A DNA stretch of 33,823 nt from Defluviicoccus sp. GTDB lineage: Bacteria; Pseudomonadota; Alphaproteobacteria; MPNO01. A program made the position numbers and the translations under genes. Below, piece after piece: positions 1-8,689 of the stretch. The first letter of the stretch is position 1, and every line of letters begins with the position of its first letter. The DNA lies in NCBI GenBank assembly GCA_022826125.1, contig JAJDVM010000159.1, positions 1-33,823 of the forward strand. Reading direction: 5' to 3'. The notes below the pieces were generated by a model, which saw only the letters and a list, made by a program, of their open reading frames with translations, had not been told where the DNA came from and made no database searches.

Positions 1-213
1 CCATGGGGTGAAAATCGACAATCCGGATCGTTCGTCGCGCCGGACCCCGCGGAAATCAGCCACGCCGCTGGGGTAAGAAAAATCTCAACCCGTCCGGAAG
101 ACCTTGCTCAGCAAGGAACTCCGAACAACGCACACGCCTCAGCGGGGACGGCAGGGAGCGGGCTCGTTGACGCGGGCGGGCGGCGCTGAGCTCCGCTCCC
201 TATTGCCCCTCCG

Positions 214-1827
214 CTACCGGGTTCCCCCGAAGCCTGCGATCAACCCGACCTCGCGGTCGTCGAGGACGCCGGCCATTTCCTCGTGGGCTGGGCCGAAGAA
301 GGAGGCGCTGATGCGCCCGTTCGCATCGGCGAAGCGGTTGCCGGCGACGCTTCCCGGGTATTCGAGGCTGGGCGCGCGGAAGGGCAGAGTTGCGCCGTCG
401 CGTACGGTGGCGAGATTGTCGAAGCGGGCCGCGCCGTCGAGAGTTCCGAGGTCGATCGCGAGCTCGGCGTTGCCGAGGACCGGGGACAGGGCGGCGTCCT
501 GGATGTCGACGCCGAGCAGCGAACCGGTCCAGACGGCGGATCCGGAGAGCGTCTCGTTGTCGGCGAGGCCGGTCGACGGCTCGGTTCCGAAGGCGTGGGC
601 GCCGGCGCGCAGCCGGTCGTTTTCGCCGTCGAGGATGCGTTCGACCCCGACGCCCCAGGCGGCATGGGTTGCCCAGGCGCCGTAGGCGTGGAACTCGGGC
701 CGGTTGGCGGTCTCCGCGTCGAGGATGTCGTATCCGATGTCGTCGAGCCAGGCGAAGTCGATCTCGGCCGGGTTCTGAACGGCGGACCGGTCACGGCAAT
801 AGGCCATCAGGGAGGAACAGACGCCCGGGTGCCCGAAATCCACTTCCGCGCCCGGGGTTCCCGGCGGCACGGGTTTGCGGTCGGCGTCGAGCCACTGGTA
901 GGGCACGGGGTTGCCGCCGTTGGCCCGCGTCGCCTCGGGGCCTTCGAAACGGTGCTGCTCGGCATTGTGGTGGCGGGCGACGGAGGGGTATCGCTGCACG
1001 GAGCCGATGCCGAGCACGTGGCCGATCTCGTGGGCCATGACGCCGCGGGAGCCGTGATGCTCGCGGTTCAGCAGGATGCCGCCGAGCCAGGGCTGAAAAT
1101 CGTCGTCGGTGTATTCGATCTCGTCCGGCCCTCCGCTGGAGAAGCGGTCGGTAACCGGCCCCTTGTCGACGACGAATATCAGGACGCCGTCGGTCGTCAC
1201 GGGCGCGTCGAGGGTTTTCTCGACGTCGCCGAGATGGATGACGGTCCCCGCGGGCGCGGTGTGCTCGCCGAACTCGTCGGCGATCCTGCGCGACCATGCC
1301 TTTCCGGCGCGTTCCATCCTGGCGCGGGTCTCGGCGCTGGCGTTGGGGGCGAACCGCCAGTCGAAATCGATGTCCAGCGTTCCGGCGGGTCCGCCTTTCC
1401 ACTGCCGGTACAGGATGCCGTCGCGCTCGCCGAGGATCTCGATGTCCTCGACGTCGATGGGATCGAGTACGGAGCGGCTGCCGATGTCGGCCCTGGCCCC
1501 GGAGCCGGCGATCGCGCGCAGGCCGGCGATGCGGGTTTCGGGGTCGGTGACGGGAGAGAGGCCGAGGGCGGTCCGCAGCATTGCCGGATCGTTCCAGCTT
1601 TCGCCGAGGTCCTCGGCCGAGGGGTTGGCGCGGGCGAAGACGGCCGGCGGCGGGGGCGGCAGCGCGGGCTCGGCGGGTTCGATGTTCGCGGGCGGCGTGG
1701 GATCGACGCTGGTGGTGGGCGATCCGCCCGGCCCTCCGCCGCCGCAGGCGGTGACGCCGGCGACGAGGAAGGCGGCGATAAGGGCCGGTAGGAGGATGGG
1801 GTATCTCGCTCCGCGGGTGTCGATCAT
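214..1827 (-). CDS. Surface lipoprotein, M8-like zinc metalloprotease with TbpB-like C-terminal segment
   Basis: The 537-residue protein starts with a lipoprotein signal: a hydrophobic stretch at residues 10-27 and a lipobox ending VTAC, with Cys28 to be lipidated. A Pro-rich linker follows, then a protease domain with HEIGH at 266-270. The third ligand is not at the usual metzincin place (HEIGHVLGIGS has Ser there). A later His in DFGHPG (about 333), just before a Met-turn-like SSLMAYC (Met341), fits the leishmanolysin-like M8 arrangement, as does the intervening F-x-G-x-x-A pattern. The last ~100 residues (FFGPAHEEMAG ... LIAGFGG) resemble the C-terminal beta-barrel motif of TbpB-like surface lipoproteins. 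The ATG at 1827 was chosen because it opens the signal peptide and has a purine-rich RBS (AAGGGAAG) just upstream; the open frame continues further 5' without lipoprotein character. Likely an exported or surface protease; substrate unknown. Confidence 0.8.
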   Translation of the reverse strand: MIDTRGARYPILLPALIAAFLVAGVTACGGGGPGGSPTTSVDPTPPANIEPAEPALPPPPPAVFARANPSAEDLGESWNDPAMLRTALGLSPVTDPETRIAGLRAIAGSGARADIGSRSVLDPIDVEDIEILGERDGILYRQWKGGPAGTLDIDFDWRFAPNASAETRARMERAGKAWSRRIADEFGEHTAPAGTVIHLGDVEKTLDAPVTTDGVLIFVVDKGPVTDRFSSGGPDEIEYTDDDFQPWLGGILLNREHHGSRGVMAHEIGHVLGIGSVQRYPSVARHHNAEQHRFEGPEATRANGGNPVPYQWLDADRKPVPPGTPGAEVDFGHPGVCSSLMAYCRDRSAVQNPAEIDFAWLDDIGYDILDAETANRPEFHAYGAWATHAAWGVGVERILDGENDRLRAGAHAFGTEPSTGLADNETLSGSAVWTGSLLGVDIQDAALSPVLGNAELAIDLGTLDGAARFDNLATVRDGATLPFRAPSLEYPGSVAGNRFADANGRISASFFGPAHEEMAGVLDDREVGLIAGFGGTR

Positions 1828-1888
1828 GATCTGGCTTCCCTTGCTGGAGGATGGGTGGGGCGGTGAAATCGCCGCGCGGGGGCGCGGT

Positions 1889-2167
1889 TCAGTGCATGGC
1901 CTTGCGGTCGTCGCGGGTCGACAGCGATGCCGCGACGAGCGCGGTCCATGCCTCGCGGTCGAGGCCGAGGCGGGCGTTGAGCCGGTCGCAGAGATCCTCG
2001 GCCTCGTCGAGATTGACCGCGGCGAGCGCGGTGGGGACGTAGCCCTGCATGTCCTGGAAGACGATGCGGATCTGCTGGGTCTTGTCGGGCATGTCGTAGG
2101 CCGGGGTGAAGGCATAGACGGGGTGCCGGGGAAGGTCGAACTCGTGGATGTCGGAAGCATCGGTCAT
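1889..2167 (-). CDS. Small conserved-looking hypothetical protein
   Basis: 92 residues with balanced composition and GC-rich third positions, so probably a true gene. I do not recognise a family. The N-terminus is acidic (MTDASDIHEFDLP), a middle segment (QQIRIVFQDMQGYVP) looks like a beta hairpin, and an acidic helical part (LDEAEDLCDRLNARLGLD) follows. No signal peptide, membrane helix or metal-binding motif is visible. An AGGGAAC sequence lies just upstream of the ATG. It sits between the helicase fusion gene (33 bases upstream) and the lipoprotein gene (61 bases downstream) on the same strand, and may be cotranscribed with either. Confidence 0.65.
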   Translation of the reverse strand: MTDASDIHEFDLPRHPVYAFTPAYDMPDKTQQIRIVFQDMQGYVPTALAAVNLDEAEDLCDRLNARLGLDREAWTALVAASLSTRDDRKAMH

Positions 2168-2200
2168 GGCGCGGTTCCCTGATCTGCCGGGCGGGGGAGG

Positions 2201-5200
2201 CTACGCGGCCTCGGCGGAATCGGCGAGCGGGCGGCGTTCGAGGAGCCGGGCGAGGACCTCGGTTCCGGGGACGAACACGCGGGCGCGCCATGAGACGATC
2301 TCGGTGAAGCATCCGATCGCCTTGAGCGGCTCGATGTCGCGATCGTCGGGACCGTGGATCTCGATGCGCTCGGCGCCCATGTGGCGGCGCCTGGCGAGGC
2401 GCCATCCGTTGGCGAGGTGGAAGGTCTTGCCGCGGCCCATGATCTCGTCGTGCAGCTCGTCGGCGCTGAGCGAGGGTCCGCTAGCGAGGCCGAAGGCGGC
2501 GCGGAAGCCGCGCAGCTCGGCGGTTCCGAGCACCCGGCCGATGAGGCGCTCGGAGCCTGTCCCGGGCTCCGTTCCGGGGCCTGCCCCGGACCGCGTTCCG
2601 GGGTCGGTGACGAGCCGCCGAACCCGCATGTTGACGTCCGGCAGGCGGTCCCAGACGGGGAGCAGGAGGCCGGTGACGATCCAGAAGCGGGATTCGGTGT
2701 GGGACGGCAGCGAGGCGATCTCGCTGTCCCACGCCGCGCGCCATTGCGGCTCGGGGGCGGCGGTCCAGTGGGAGGCTTCGAGCTCGGCGCGGGCGATCGT
2801 CTCGCGCGCGTTGGGGCGGAGGAGGCGCACCCGGTCCTGGACGCCGCCGTTCTCCAGCATCCGCGAGGGGGCGGCGAGGATCAGCGCGGCGCGGCCCGAG
2901 CGGGCGTTGACCGCGATGTCGGGCGGTTCGGAGGACGCCGCCGCGTGCAGCGCGATCGCCTCGTCCGCCGGCAGGGGCACGAGGCGGTCGCGGCGCGCAA
3001 TCTCGACGATCTCGGTCTCGGCGCCGGTGGCCCGGTGGATGAAGACGGTCTCTCGGCCCTGGACGGTGAGCGATTCGGCGGCGATGGTCTCGACGCCGCG
3101 CTCGAAGGTGCCGGCCTCGATCGCGTCGGCGATGTTGGAGTCGATGCGCGCCTCGAGCGCGGCGAAGAGCTGGTTCTGCTCGGCGATGGGGAGCGCGAGC
3201 AGGCGGTTGAGGAACTGCGGCATGGGCGGCAGCTCCTCCTTGAGCCCGCCCTCGTTGACCAGCCTGAGTCCGGTCGCCTCCTCGAAGTCGGAGAGCGACC
3301 AGCCGGGGATCGCGCCGCGCCACAGCGCAAGGTAGAACTGGCGGAGCGCGGCGCGGGCGTAGACGCTCTCGAGATTGTCGCTGGCGCGGAACAGCGCCGC
3401 ATCGCCTTCGCCCATGGCGGTCTGCGAATCGCGCTGGCCGCGGGTGATGGCGCCGAGCGAGTCGAGCCTGCGCGCGATGGTGGCGATGAACCTGCGCTCG
3501 CCCTTGACGTCGGTAGCGACGGGGCGGAACAGCGGCGCGGAGGCCTGGTGGGTGCGGTGGGTGCGCCCGAGCCCCTGGATCGCCTGGTCGGCCCGCCAGC
3601 CGGGCTCCAGCAGATAGTGGATGCGCCGCTGCGTGTTGCCGGCCGAGAGATCGGCGTGGTAGCTGCGCCCGGTGCCGCCCGCCATGGAGAAGACGAGGAT
3701 GAGCTTGGTTCCGTCCATGAAGGCGGCGGTCTCGGCGAGATTGGCGGATGGGGGCCGGTTCCTGAGGGCGAGGCGGTCGCCGCCGCCCTCGCGGATGCGG
3801 AGGATGCGGCGCGACCGCCCGGTGACCTCGGCGACCGCCTCGTCGCCGAAGCGCTGCAGGATCTGGTCGAGCGCGGTGGGGACGGCGGGGAGCGCGGCGA
3901 GCCGCTGGATCATGTCGTCGCGCCGCTCGACGGCCTCGCGGCAGATGACGGGGTTGCCGTCCGCGTCCCTGGCGGCGCGCGACATCAGGTTCCCCTCGTC
4001 GTCGGTGAAGGGTTCGTAAAGCTGGACGGGGAACGCGTGCTGCAGGAAGTCGAGCACGTATTCGCGCGGCGTGAGGTCGATCGAGAGGTCCTCCCACTCC
4101 GATGCGGGGATCTCGGAGAGGCGGCGTTCCATCAGCGCCTCGCCGGTGGAGACGAGCTGGACGACGGCGGCTCGGTCCCGTTCGAGGTCGCGCTCGATCG
4201 CGCGGATCAGCGAGGGGCACTTCATCGAGGTGAGCAGGTGTCCGAAGAAGCGCTGCTTGGCGCCCTCGAAGGCCGACCGGGCGGCGGACTTCGCGTTCCT
4301 GTTGAGCGTTTCGGCGCCGCTCACGATGCCGGTCGCCTTCAGCGCTTCCTCGAGGTTGCGGTGGATGATCTTGAAAGCGTCGGCGTAGGCGTCGTAGATG
4401 CGCCGCTGCTCGGGCGTCAGCGCGTGCTCGAGGATGTCGATCTCGACGCCGGCATAGGAGAGGGCGCGGGCCTGGTAGAGGCCGAGCGCCTTGAGGTCGC
4501 GGGCGACGATCTCCATGGCGGCGACCCCTCCGGCTTCCATTGCGGTCACGAAATCCCCGCGTTCGGCGAACGGGGTGTCGTCGGAACCCCAGAGGCCGAG
4601 GCGTCGGGCGTATGCGAGGCCCTGGAGGGTGGTGGCGCCGGTGGCCGAGACGTAGAGCACCCGGGCGTCGGGGAGCGCGTTCTGGAGGCGGAGCCCGGCC
4701 CTTCCCTGCTGCGAGGGCCGGACCTCGCCGCGCTCGCCCTTCGATCCGGCTGCGTTGGCCATGGCGTGCGCCTCGTCGAACACGACGACGCCGTCGAACG
4801 CGTGGCGGTCGTCTTCCTCGAGCGATCCGGCGAGCCATTCGACGACCTGGTCGAGCCGGGCGCGCCGGTCCTGCCGGGCGGGCGATCTGAGGGTGGCGTA
4901 GGTGGCGAAGAGGATGCCCTGGCGCGGCGCGATCTCCGCGCCCTGGCGGAACTTGCCGAGAGGGATTACGTCGGAGGGCTCGCCGCCGACCGCCTGCCAG
5001 TCGCGCCGAGCGTCCTCGAGCAGCTTGTCGGATTGCGACAGCCAGAGTGCGCGGCGGGTTCCGCGTAGCCAGCGGTCGAGGATTATCGCGGCGACCTGCC
5101 GGCCCTTGCCGCAGCCGGTGCCGTCGCCCAGCATCCAGCCGCGGCGGAAGGCGACGGGGCTTCCGAGCGTTTCCGCCTCGCCGTCGGGCGCGGGGTCCGG

Positions 5201-6724
5201 CGCGGCCGCGCGCGGATCGGCGGGATCGTGGCGCTGCACGGTTTCCCAGCCCGATCCGATGCGGTACGCGCCGGCGAGATGGCCGTCATGCGCCTCGCCG
5301 GCGAGGACGACGCTCTCGAGCTGGGCGTCCGACAGGCGCGCGTCGGCGATCGTCGAGACCGGCAGCATCGGCCGGTAAGAGGGGAGCGGGTGCGGCACGG
5401 CGGCCATGGCGGCGGACTGGACGAGCGGGGTGGGGTGCGGAGCGGCCCCGGGGATCTCGAAGACGCGTGGCGCCCAGGGCTCCCACGGGCCGCAGCCGCC
5501 CGCGGACGGCGCGGCGTCGCGCGCGGCGGGACGGCAGTCGAGCTCGGCGACGGGTCCCCAGTCCCGCGCGGCAGGGGAAGCGACGCACGCTGTGCGGGCG
5601 GCGGACTTCGCTCGCGGCGTGGGCGCCGGAGCCGGGGCATGACCGAACAGGTCGGTGCCCCGGGGCCGCTGGATGGGGAGCCTCTCGGGCACGGCGGCGG
5701 TGACGGAAGCGAGCAGCTGCGCGGCATCGTCGACGCGCTGGGGAACGTCGTCGAGCGCGCGGTGGCCGGTCTCGGCGGTGCGGTCGAGCACGGTGAGCCT
5801 TGTGTCGAACCCGGTGCCCCTGCGGGCATAGGCGCGGCCGTCGATGGCGGCGGTGAACACGCATCGCGCCGGCGGGTCGAGCGAGGCGAAGGCGTCGTTC
5901 CAGGCGCGTCCGCCGGGGGGGCAGTATTCCGAGGAAATCGTCACAAGCCGGCCGCCCTCGGGCAGCATCGAGGCGGCCGAGCGGATGTGGGCGAGATCGG
6001 CGTGGTGGCGGATGCCCGAGACCCCGGGGCTGACCGAGAACGGCGGGTTCATGAGCACGACCGTCGGGCGGACCTCGGCCAGCCGGTCGGCGGCGCTCTC
6101 GGCGTTGCGCCGGGTGACGGTCGATCCGGGGAAGAGGTGCGCGAGGATGCCGGCGCGGGCGGGCGCGAGCTCGTTGAGATGGAGGTTCTCGTCGCCGCCG
6201 AGCGCGAGGCTCGCCATGACGGCCAGCATGCCGGTGCCGGCGGACGGCTCGAGGACGCGGTCGCCGGGCCGGATGCGGGCGGCCTGGAGGGCTGCGTAGG
6301 CGAGCGGCAGGGGGGTGGAGAACTGCTGCATGCGGAGCTGGTCCTCGGACCTCCGGGTCTGGGACGGCTCGAGCGCGGCGATCTTCCCGATCATGGCGAG
6401 CATGGCGGCGGGACCGTCCGGGCCCGGGCCGGCCGCGTTGCGCATCGCGCGGCCGTAGCGCCGCATGAACATGACGATCGCCGCCTCGGCCGCCTCGTAG
6501 GCGTCCTTCCAGGTCCATGCGCCGGCGGCGTCGGTGGCGCCGAACGCCTCGGTCATGGCGGCGCGCAGGGTCTGGGCGTCGAGCGCGGTTCCGGCTTCGA
6601 GGGCTGGCAGCAGGGCGCGCGCGGCCGAAACGAGCGCGCCAGCGGGGTCGGGACGGGGGTTGTCGGAAGGGGGAAGGGCGAGCGTGGGGGCGTCCTGGGC
6701 GTGCGCCCGGGCGGCATCGAGCAT
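2201..6724 (-). CDS. N6-adenine DNA methyltransferase fused to strawberry-notch-type SF2 helicase (DarB-like plan)
   Basis: 1507 residues. The N-terminal part is an SAM-dependent adenine methyltransferase: QQFSTP at 133-138, motif I VLEPSAGTGM at 157-166 and catalytic NPPF at 226-229. A Pro/Ala-rich linker (about 350-440) leads to a helicase of the strawberry-notch family: phosphate-binding GDGTGCGKGRQ at 533-543, DEAH at 650-653, VSATGAT near 692-698, and motif VI GLGRTHRTHQ at 1051-1060. Methylase-helicase fusions of this type occur on plasmids, ICEs and phages; phage P1 DarB, an anti-restriction protein, has this general plan. The ATG at 6724 has CCGGAGT upstream; the frame is open another 323 codons, but that region overlaps radC out of frame and is low-complexity. 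Residues ~1371-1391 carry an unusual Pro/Gly/Thr insertion (see the repeat at 2556). Probable roles are DNA modification or entry protection, inferred. Confidence 0.88.
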   Translation of the reverse strand: MLDAARAHAQDAPTLALPPSDNPRPDPAGALVSAARALLPALEAGTALDAQTLRAAMTEAFGATDAAGAWTWKDAYEAAEAAIVMFMRRYGRAMRNAAGPGPDGPAAMLAMIGKIAALEPSQTRRSEDQLRMQQFSTPLPLAYAALQAARIRPGDRVLEPSAGTGMLAVMASLALGGDENLHLNELAPARAGILAHLFPGSTVTRRNAESAADRLAEVRPTVVLMNPPFSVSPGVSGIRHHADLAHIRSAASMLPEGGRLVTISSEYCPPGGRAWNDAFASLDPPARCVFTAAIDGRAYARRGTGFDTRLTVLDRTAETGHRALDDVPQRVDDAAQLLASVTAAVPERLPIQRPRGTDLFGHAPAPAPTPRAKSAARTACVASPAARDWGPVAELDCRPAARDAAPSAGGCGPWEPWAPRVFEIPGAAPHPTPLVQSAAMAAVPHPLPSYRPMLPVSTIADARLSDAQLESVVLAGEAHDGHLAGAYRIGSGWETVQRHDPADPRAAAPDPAPDGEAETLGSPVAFRRGWMLGDGTGCGKGRQVAAIILDRWLRGTRRALWLSQSDKLLEDARRDWQAVGGEPSDVIPLGKFRQGAEIAPRQGILFATYATLRSPARQDRRARLDQVVEWLAGSLEEDDRHAFDGVVVFDEAHAMANAAGSKGERGEVRPSQQGRAGLRLQNALPDARVLYVSATGATTLQGLAYARRLGLWGSDDTPFAERGDFVTAMEAGGVAAMEIVARDLKALGLYQARALSYAGVEIDILEHALTPEQRRIYDAYADAFKIIHRNLEEALKATGIVSGAETLNRNAKSAARSAFEGAKQRFFGHLLTSMKCPSLIRAIERDLERDRAAVVQLVSTGEALMERRLSEIPASEWEDLSIDLTPREYVLDFLQHAFPVQLYEPFTDDEGNLMSRAARDADGNPVICREAVERRDDMIQRLAALPAVPTALDQILQRFGDEAVAEVTGRSRRILRIREGGGDRLALRNRPPSANLAETAAFMDGTKLILVFSMAGGTGRSYHADLSAGNTQRRIHYLLEPGWRADQAIQGLGRTHRTHQASAPLFRPVATDVKGERRFIATIARRLDSLGAITRGQRDSQTAMGEGDAALFRASDNLESVYARAALRQFYLALWRGAIPGWSLSDFEEATGLRLVNEGGLKEELPPMPQFLNRLLALPIAEQNQLFAALEARIDSNIADAIEAGTFERGVETIAAESLTVQGRETVFIHRATGAETEIVEIARRDRLVPLPADEAIALHAAASSEPPDIAVNARSGRAALILAAPSRMLENGGVQDRVRLLRPNARETIARAELEASHWTAAPEPQWRAAWDSEIASLPSHTESRFWIVTGLLLPVWDRLPDVNMRVRRLVTDPGTRSGAGPGTEPGTGSERLIGRVLGTAELRGFRAAFGLASGPSLSADELHDEIMGRGKTFHLANGWRLARRRHMGAERIEIHGPDDRDIEPLKAIGCFTEIVSWRARVFVPGTEVLARLLERRPLADSAEAA
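2556..2612. repeat. GC-rich palindromic segment inside the helicase gene
   Basis: The stretch contains CCGGGGCCTGCCCCGG (7-bp arms, 2-base loop) flanked by further TTCCGGGG/CCCGGGCTC pieces. It is translated in frame as a Pro-Gly-Thr-rich run (DPGTRSGAGPGTEPGTGSE) between ordinary sequence. The core CCTGCCCCGGACC recurs, on the other strand, in the non-coding leader of this same gene near 6750-6800. That points to a REP-like intergenic element that has entered the reading frame without breaking it. Confidence 0.5.
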
Positions 6725-6852
6725 GGCGGGACTCCGGTGCGGGGAAGCGGAAGGGGCGCCCGGATCGGGTCCGGGGCAGGCTCCGGCCGGGGCCGGAACG
6801 CCCGCGCGGGCCGCCCCCGTCCTCGTGGCGTGGCGGTGCGCGGCGGCGGGGT
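6725..6852 (-). promoter_or_regulatory. Leader of the MTase-helicase gene with REP-like palindromes
   Basis: A 128-base gap between radC and the fusion gene. It is dense in CCGG palindromes (around 6748-6800), including the CCTGCCCCGGACC core also found inside the downstream gene. Just before the ATG the minus strand reads CACCGGAGTCCCGCC, which resembles the ACCGGAGACACGCC in front of several other genes of the window (see 16230, 19342, 25761). No clear -35/-10 pair is visible. Confidence 0.4.
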
Positions 6853-7605
6853 TCAGAGGAGGCCGCGGGCGCGGAACGAGAAGGTGTCGGAGGGGGTGAC
6901 GACGATATGGTCGTGCAGCGTGACGCCGATCGACTTCAGCGCCAGGGCGGTCTTCTCGGTGATCGTGCGGTCGGCGTCGGAGGGCGTGGGATCGCCGGAG
7001 GGATGGTTGTGGACGGCGATGACGGCCGATGCGCCGACCTCGAGCGCGCGGACGCAGATCTCGCGCGGATAGGCCGGGGCGTGGTTGATGGTTCCGCGCT
7101 GGTGCAGCTCGTCGCGGATCAGCCGGTTCCTGGCGTCGAGAAGGAGCAGGCGGAACTCCTCGACCGGGCGGTGTCCGGCGAGCGCGCGGCAGTATTCGAT
7201 GACCCGGTCGTAGCTGCCGAGCATGGGGAGGATCGTGTCGGGCAGCGCGGCGCGGGCGAGGCCGATGCCGAGCGCCTCGGCGGCCTTGATGGCGGCGGCG
7301 GCGGGCTCGCCGAGGCCGGGGATGGCGAGCAGCCGGTCGGGCGGCGCGGCGAGCGCCCGGGAGGCGGTGCCGAAGCGTTCCAGGAGCACGAACGCGAGCC
7401 CGGCGGCGCGCTTCGGGCGGTGCGGCTCGATCAGCAGGCGGAGCAGCTCGGCGTCGTCGAGGGAAGCGGCGCCGGCTTCGAGCAGGCGGGCGCGGAGGGC
7501 GCGAACGGGAACGGGCGTTCCGGGCGCGGCCGGCGGGCGGGTATCGGGATCGCGGTCGTCGAGCGGAAGGGCGACGACGTGCGGCGCGGCGTCGGAAAGG
7601 GGCAT
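6853..7605 (-). CDS. radC: RadC/JAB-domain protein
   Basis: 250 residues with the two-part RadC layout. A helix-hairpin-helix segment (IPGLGEPAAAAIKAA, 95-109) is followed by a JAB/MPN metalloprotein-like domain with Glu150 and the signature HNHPSGDPTPSDAD around 199-212, supplying His199, His201 and Asp210 as metal ligands. RadC-like proteins are very frequent on ICEs, phages and plasmids; their biochemical role is unsettled despite the historical link to repair. The ATG at 7605 gives a full-length protein. The gene lies 128 bases upstream of the methyltransferase-helicase on the same strand, a common accessory-element neighbourhood. Confidence 0.9.
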   Translation of the reverse strand: MPLSDAAPHVVALPLDDRDPDTRPPAAPGTPVPVRALRARLLEAGAASLDDAELLRLLIEPHRPKRAAGLAFVLLERFGTASRALAAPPDRLLAIPGLGEPAAAAIKAAEALGIGLARAALPDTILPMLGSYDRVIEYCRALAGHRPVEEFRLLLLDARNRLIRDELHQRGTINHAPAYPREICVRALEVGASAVIAVHNHPSGDPTPSDADRTITEKTALALKSIGVTLHDHIVVTPSDTFSFRARGLL

Positions 7606-7797
7606 GGCGGCGGGTCCATTGGGTTGGGCGGTGATCGGTCGGTGCGCGAAATACGCGGTTGCGGCGATCTCCCGGGGGTCTTTCCGGGGACAAGCCGTCC
7701 CTTCCCCGGCCAGCCTGTCTCGGGGCGGCGCGGGGCAGGGCCGTGAAAGGAAGATGGGGATCAGCCGCCGGGAGCGGCTCCGTCCACGGATCGGGGT
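7606..7797. other. Intergenic region upstream of radC
   Basis: About 190 bases without a convincing gene. It contains CCCGGGGGTCTTTCCGGGGA and related CCGG palindromes, similar in flavour to the repeated leaders at 14.5, 16.2, 17.8 and 19.4 kb. It probably holds the radC promoter, but no clear -35/-10 pair can be picked. Confidence 0.35.
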
Positions 7798-8058
7798 CGG
7801 TGCAAGCCGGTGACGCGGCCGAGCGGCTTGGAGCCGTGCACGGCGACGTCGGGGCGGCGGGAGACGGTAATCGGAGGCGTCAGGATGGCAGGAGTCGTTC
7901 GAGTTCGGCGATGCGCAGGATCGTCATCGGAGGTTCGCGGTCCGAGAACGGGTGGAAGCCGAACCGGACGTTGAACGCCTTGGCCCGATCGTCGATGGCC
8001 TGCACGATGGCGGCGTGGGCTCCGATCGTGCTGGAGGCGCCGAGCGCGCGGCGATCCG
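7798..8058. repeat. Duplicated block (copy 1): gene tail plus GNAT 3' end
   Basis: This segment aligns with 8809-9084. Its first ~70 bases correspond to the 3' end of the gene at 9764 (shared landmark CGGCGACGTC at 7841, 8852 and 9824). The following ~180 bases correspond to the 3' end of the GNAT gene at 8904. Similarity stops abruptly near 8058, and unrelated sequence leads to hicB. It is one arm of a decayed tandem duplication that now brackets HicAB. Confidence 0.75.
7880..8058 (-). pseudogene. 3' fragment of a DUF1778-associated GNAT toxin gene
   Basis: The translation ends VRFGFHPFSDREPPMTILRI..., nearly the same as the C-terminus of the intact GNAT protein at 8904. Only about 60 codons are homologous; the acetyl-CoA binding loop and N-terminal half are missing. 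The Tyr of AKAFYVRFGF, the catalytic position in TacT-type toxins, is Asn here (AKAFNVRFGF). A frame stays open to an ATG at 8173, but the extra 5' part is unrelated. The fragment should have no acetyltransferase activity. Confidence 0.8.
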
Positions 8059-8185
8059 ACACCCTCGCCCTATCCATTTCTTCCGGAAACGACCGGTCAA
8101 TCTTGGGATTGCCAGAAATCACACCGCCAAATAATCCGGGAAAACACCGGTCGGATAACCCGGGAAGCAACATTCGTCGTCACGG

Positions 8186-8398
8186 TTATGCAAGCATAAG
8201 GCGTTCGCCCTTCGGCTGCGGTACCGGATCGCCGAACTCGTGAGCCGTGTCGATCCAGAACTGCATGGCGTCGTTGACGTTCCTGAGAGCGGCTTCCTGA
8301 CTGTCGCCGTGTGCCATACATCCTGGTAGTTCCGGCACCTCCGCGATGAACACCTGGTCCTCGTTGCTCCAGTAGAGAATGATCTCGTACTTGTGCAT
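8186..8398 (-). CDS. hicB: HicB-family antitoxin
   Basis: 70 residues with the HicB partial RNase H-like fold: EIILYWSNEDQVFIAEVPELPGCMAHGDSQEAA matches the usual pattern of a strand, acidic turn, (V)PELPGC and a DSQEEA helix. It is short and lacks the C-terminal DNA-binding domain of longer HicBs, as in many two-gene HicAB modules. The ATG overlaps the hicA stop by one base (TGATG), indicating coupling, with toxin gene first as is typical for hicAB. Confidence 0.9.
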   Translation of the reverse strand: MHKYEIILYWSNEDQVFIAEVPELPGCMAHGDSQEAALRNVNDAMQFWIDTAHEFGDPVPQPKGERLMLA

Positions 8399-8652
8399 CA
8401 GTCGTCTCCTCCCAGACTGTGTTTCAGGATCAACCGGCGGACCTGTCTCACCTGATAAGGCTTGGCCTTGCTGTCGTCACGCTGCAGGTTCACCTTCTCG
8501 GCGATGCCTTCTTTCCGATAGACGTGGTGGCTTCCGCGTATGCGTTCCTTGAATCCCAGATGTTGCATCAGGGATCGAAGGTCGGCAAAGCGGATGTTCG
8601 CGTCCGACCTTCCGCCGAGAATTGTCTGCAACAGCCGCTCATGCCGGTTCAT
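8398..8652 (-). CDS. hicA: HicA-family mRNA interferase toxin
   Basis: 84 residues with a dsRBD-like HicA fold: FADLRSLMQHLGFKERIRGSHHVYRKEG, where the His of GSH (His42) is the catalytic residue of HicA RNases, followed by VNLQRDDSKAKPYQVRQVRRLI. The start at 8652 has AAGGAAAAGGG upstream. A longer frame opens at 8754, but its extra residues are translated from a duplicated promoter segment (see 8690-8808), so it is not the start. HicA cleaves mRNA and is neutralised by HicB, encoded immediately downstream. Confidence 0.9.
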   Translation of the reverse strand: MNRHERLLQTILGGRSDANIRFADLRSLMQHLGFKERIRGSHHVYRKEGIAEKVNLQRDDSKAKPYQVRQVRRLILKHSLGGDD

Positions 8653-8689
8653 CGGCCCTTTTCCTTGTCCCGTGTGGGTCGCAGGCTCC

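Noticed and set aside
1..213. Terminator or gene 3' of the lipoprotein
   Set aside because: A distant AGGGAGC/GCTCCCT pair can be found, but the loop is long and there is no T-run. No ORF here has protein-like composition.
2354..7072. Long plus-strand frames (904 and 614 codons) opposite the methylase-helicase
   Set aside because: Same reason: low-complexity composition and no domain, while the minus strand has all helicase and methylase motifs.
6725..7693. Extension of the methylase-helicase by 323 codons at its 5' end
   Set aside because: The extra part runs out of frame across radC and is Arg/Pro-rich. The ATG at 6724 has a suitable RBS and starts normal sequence.
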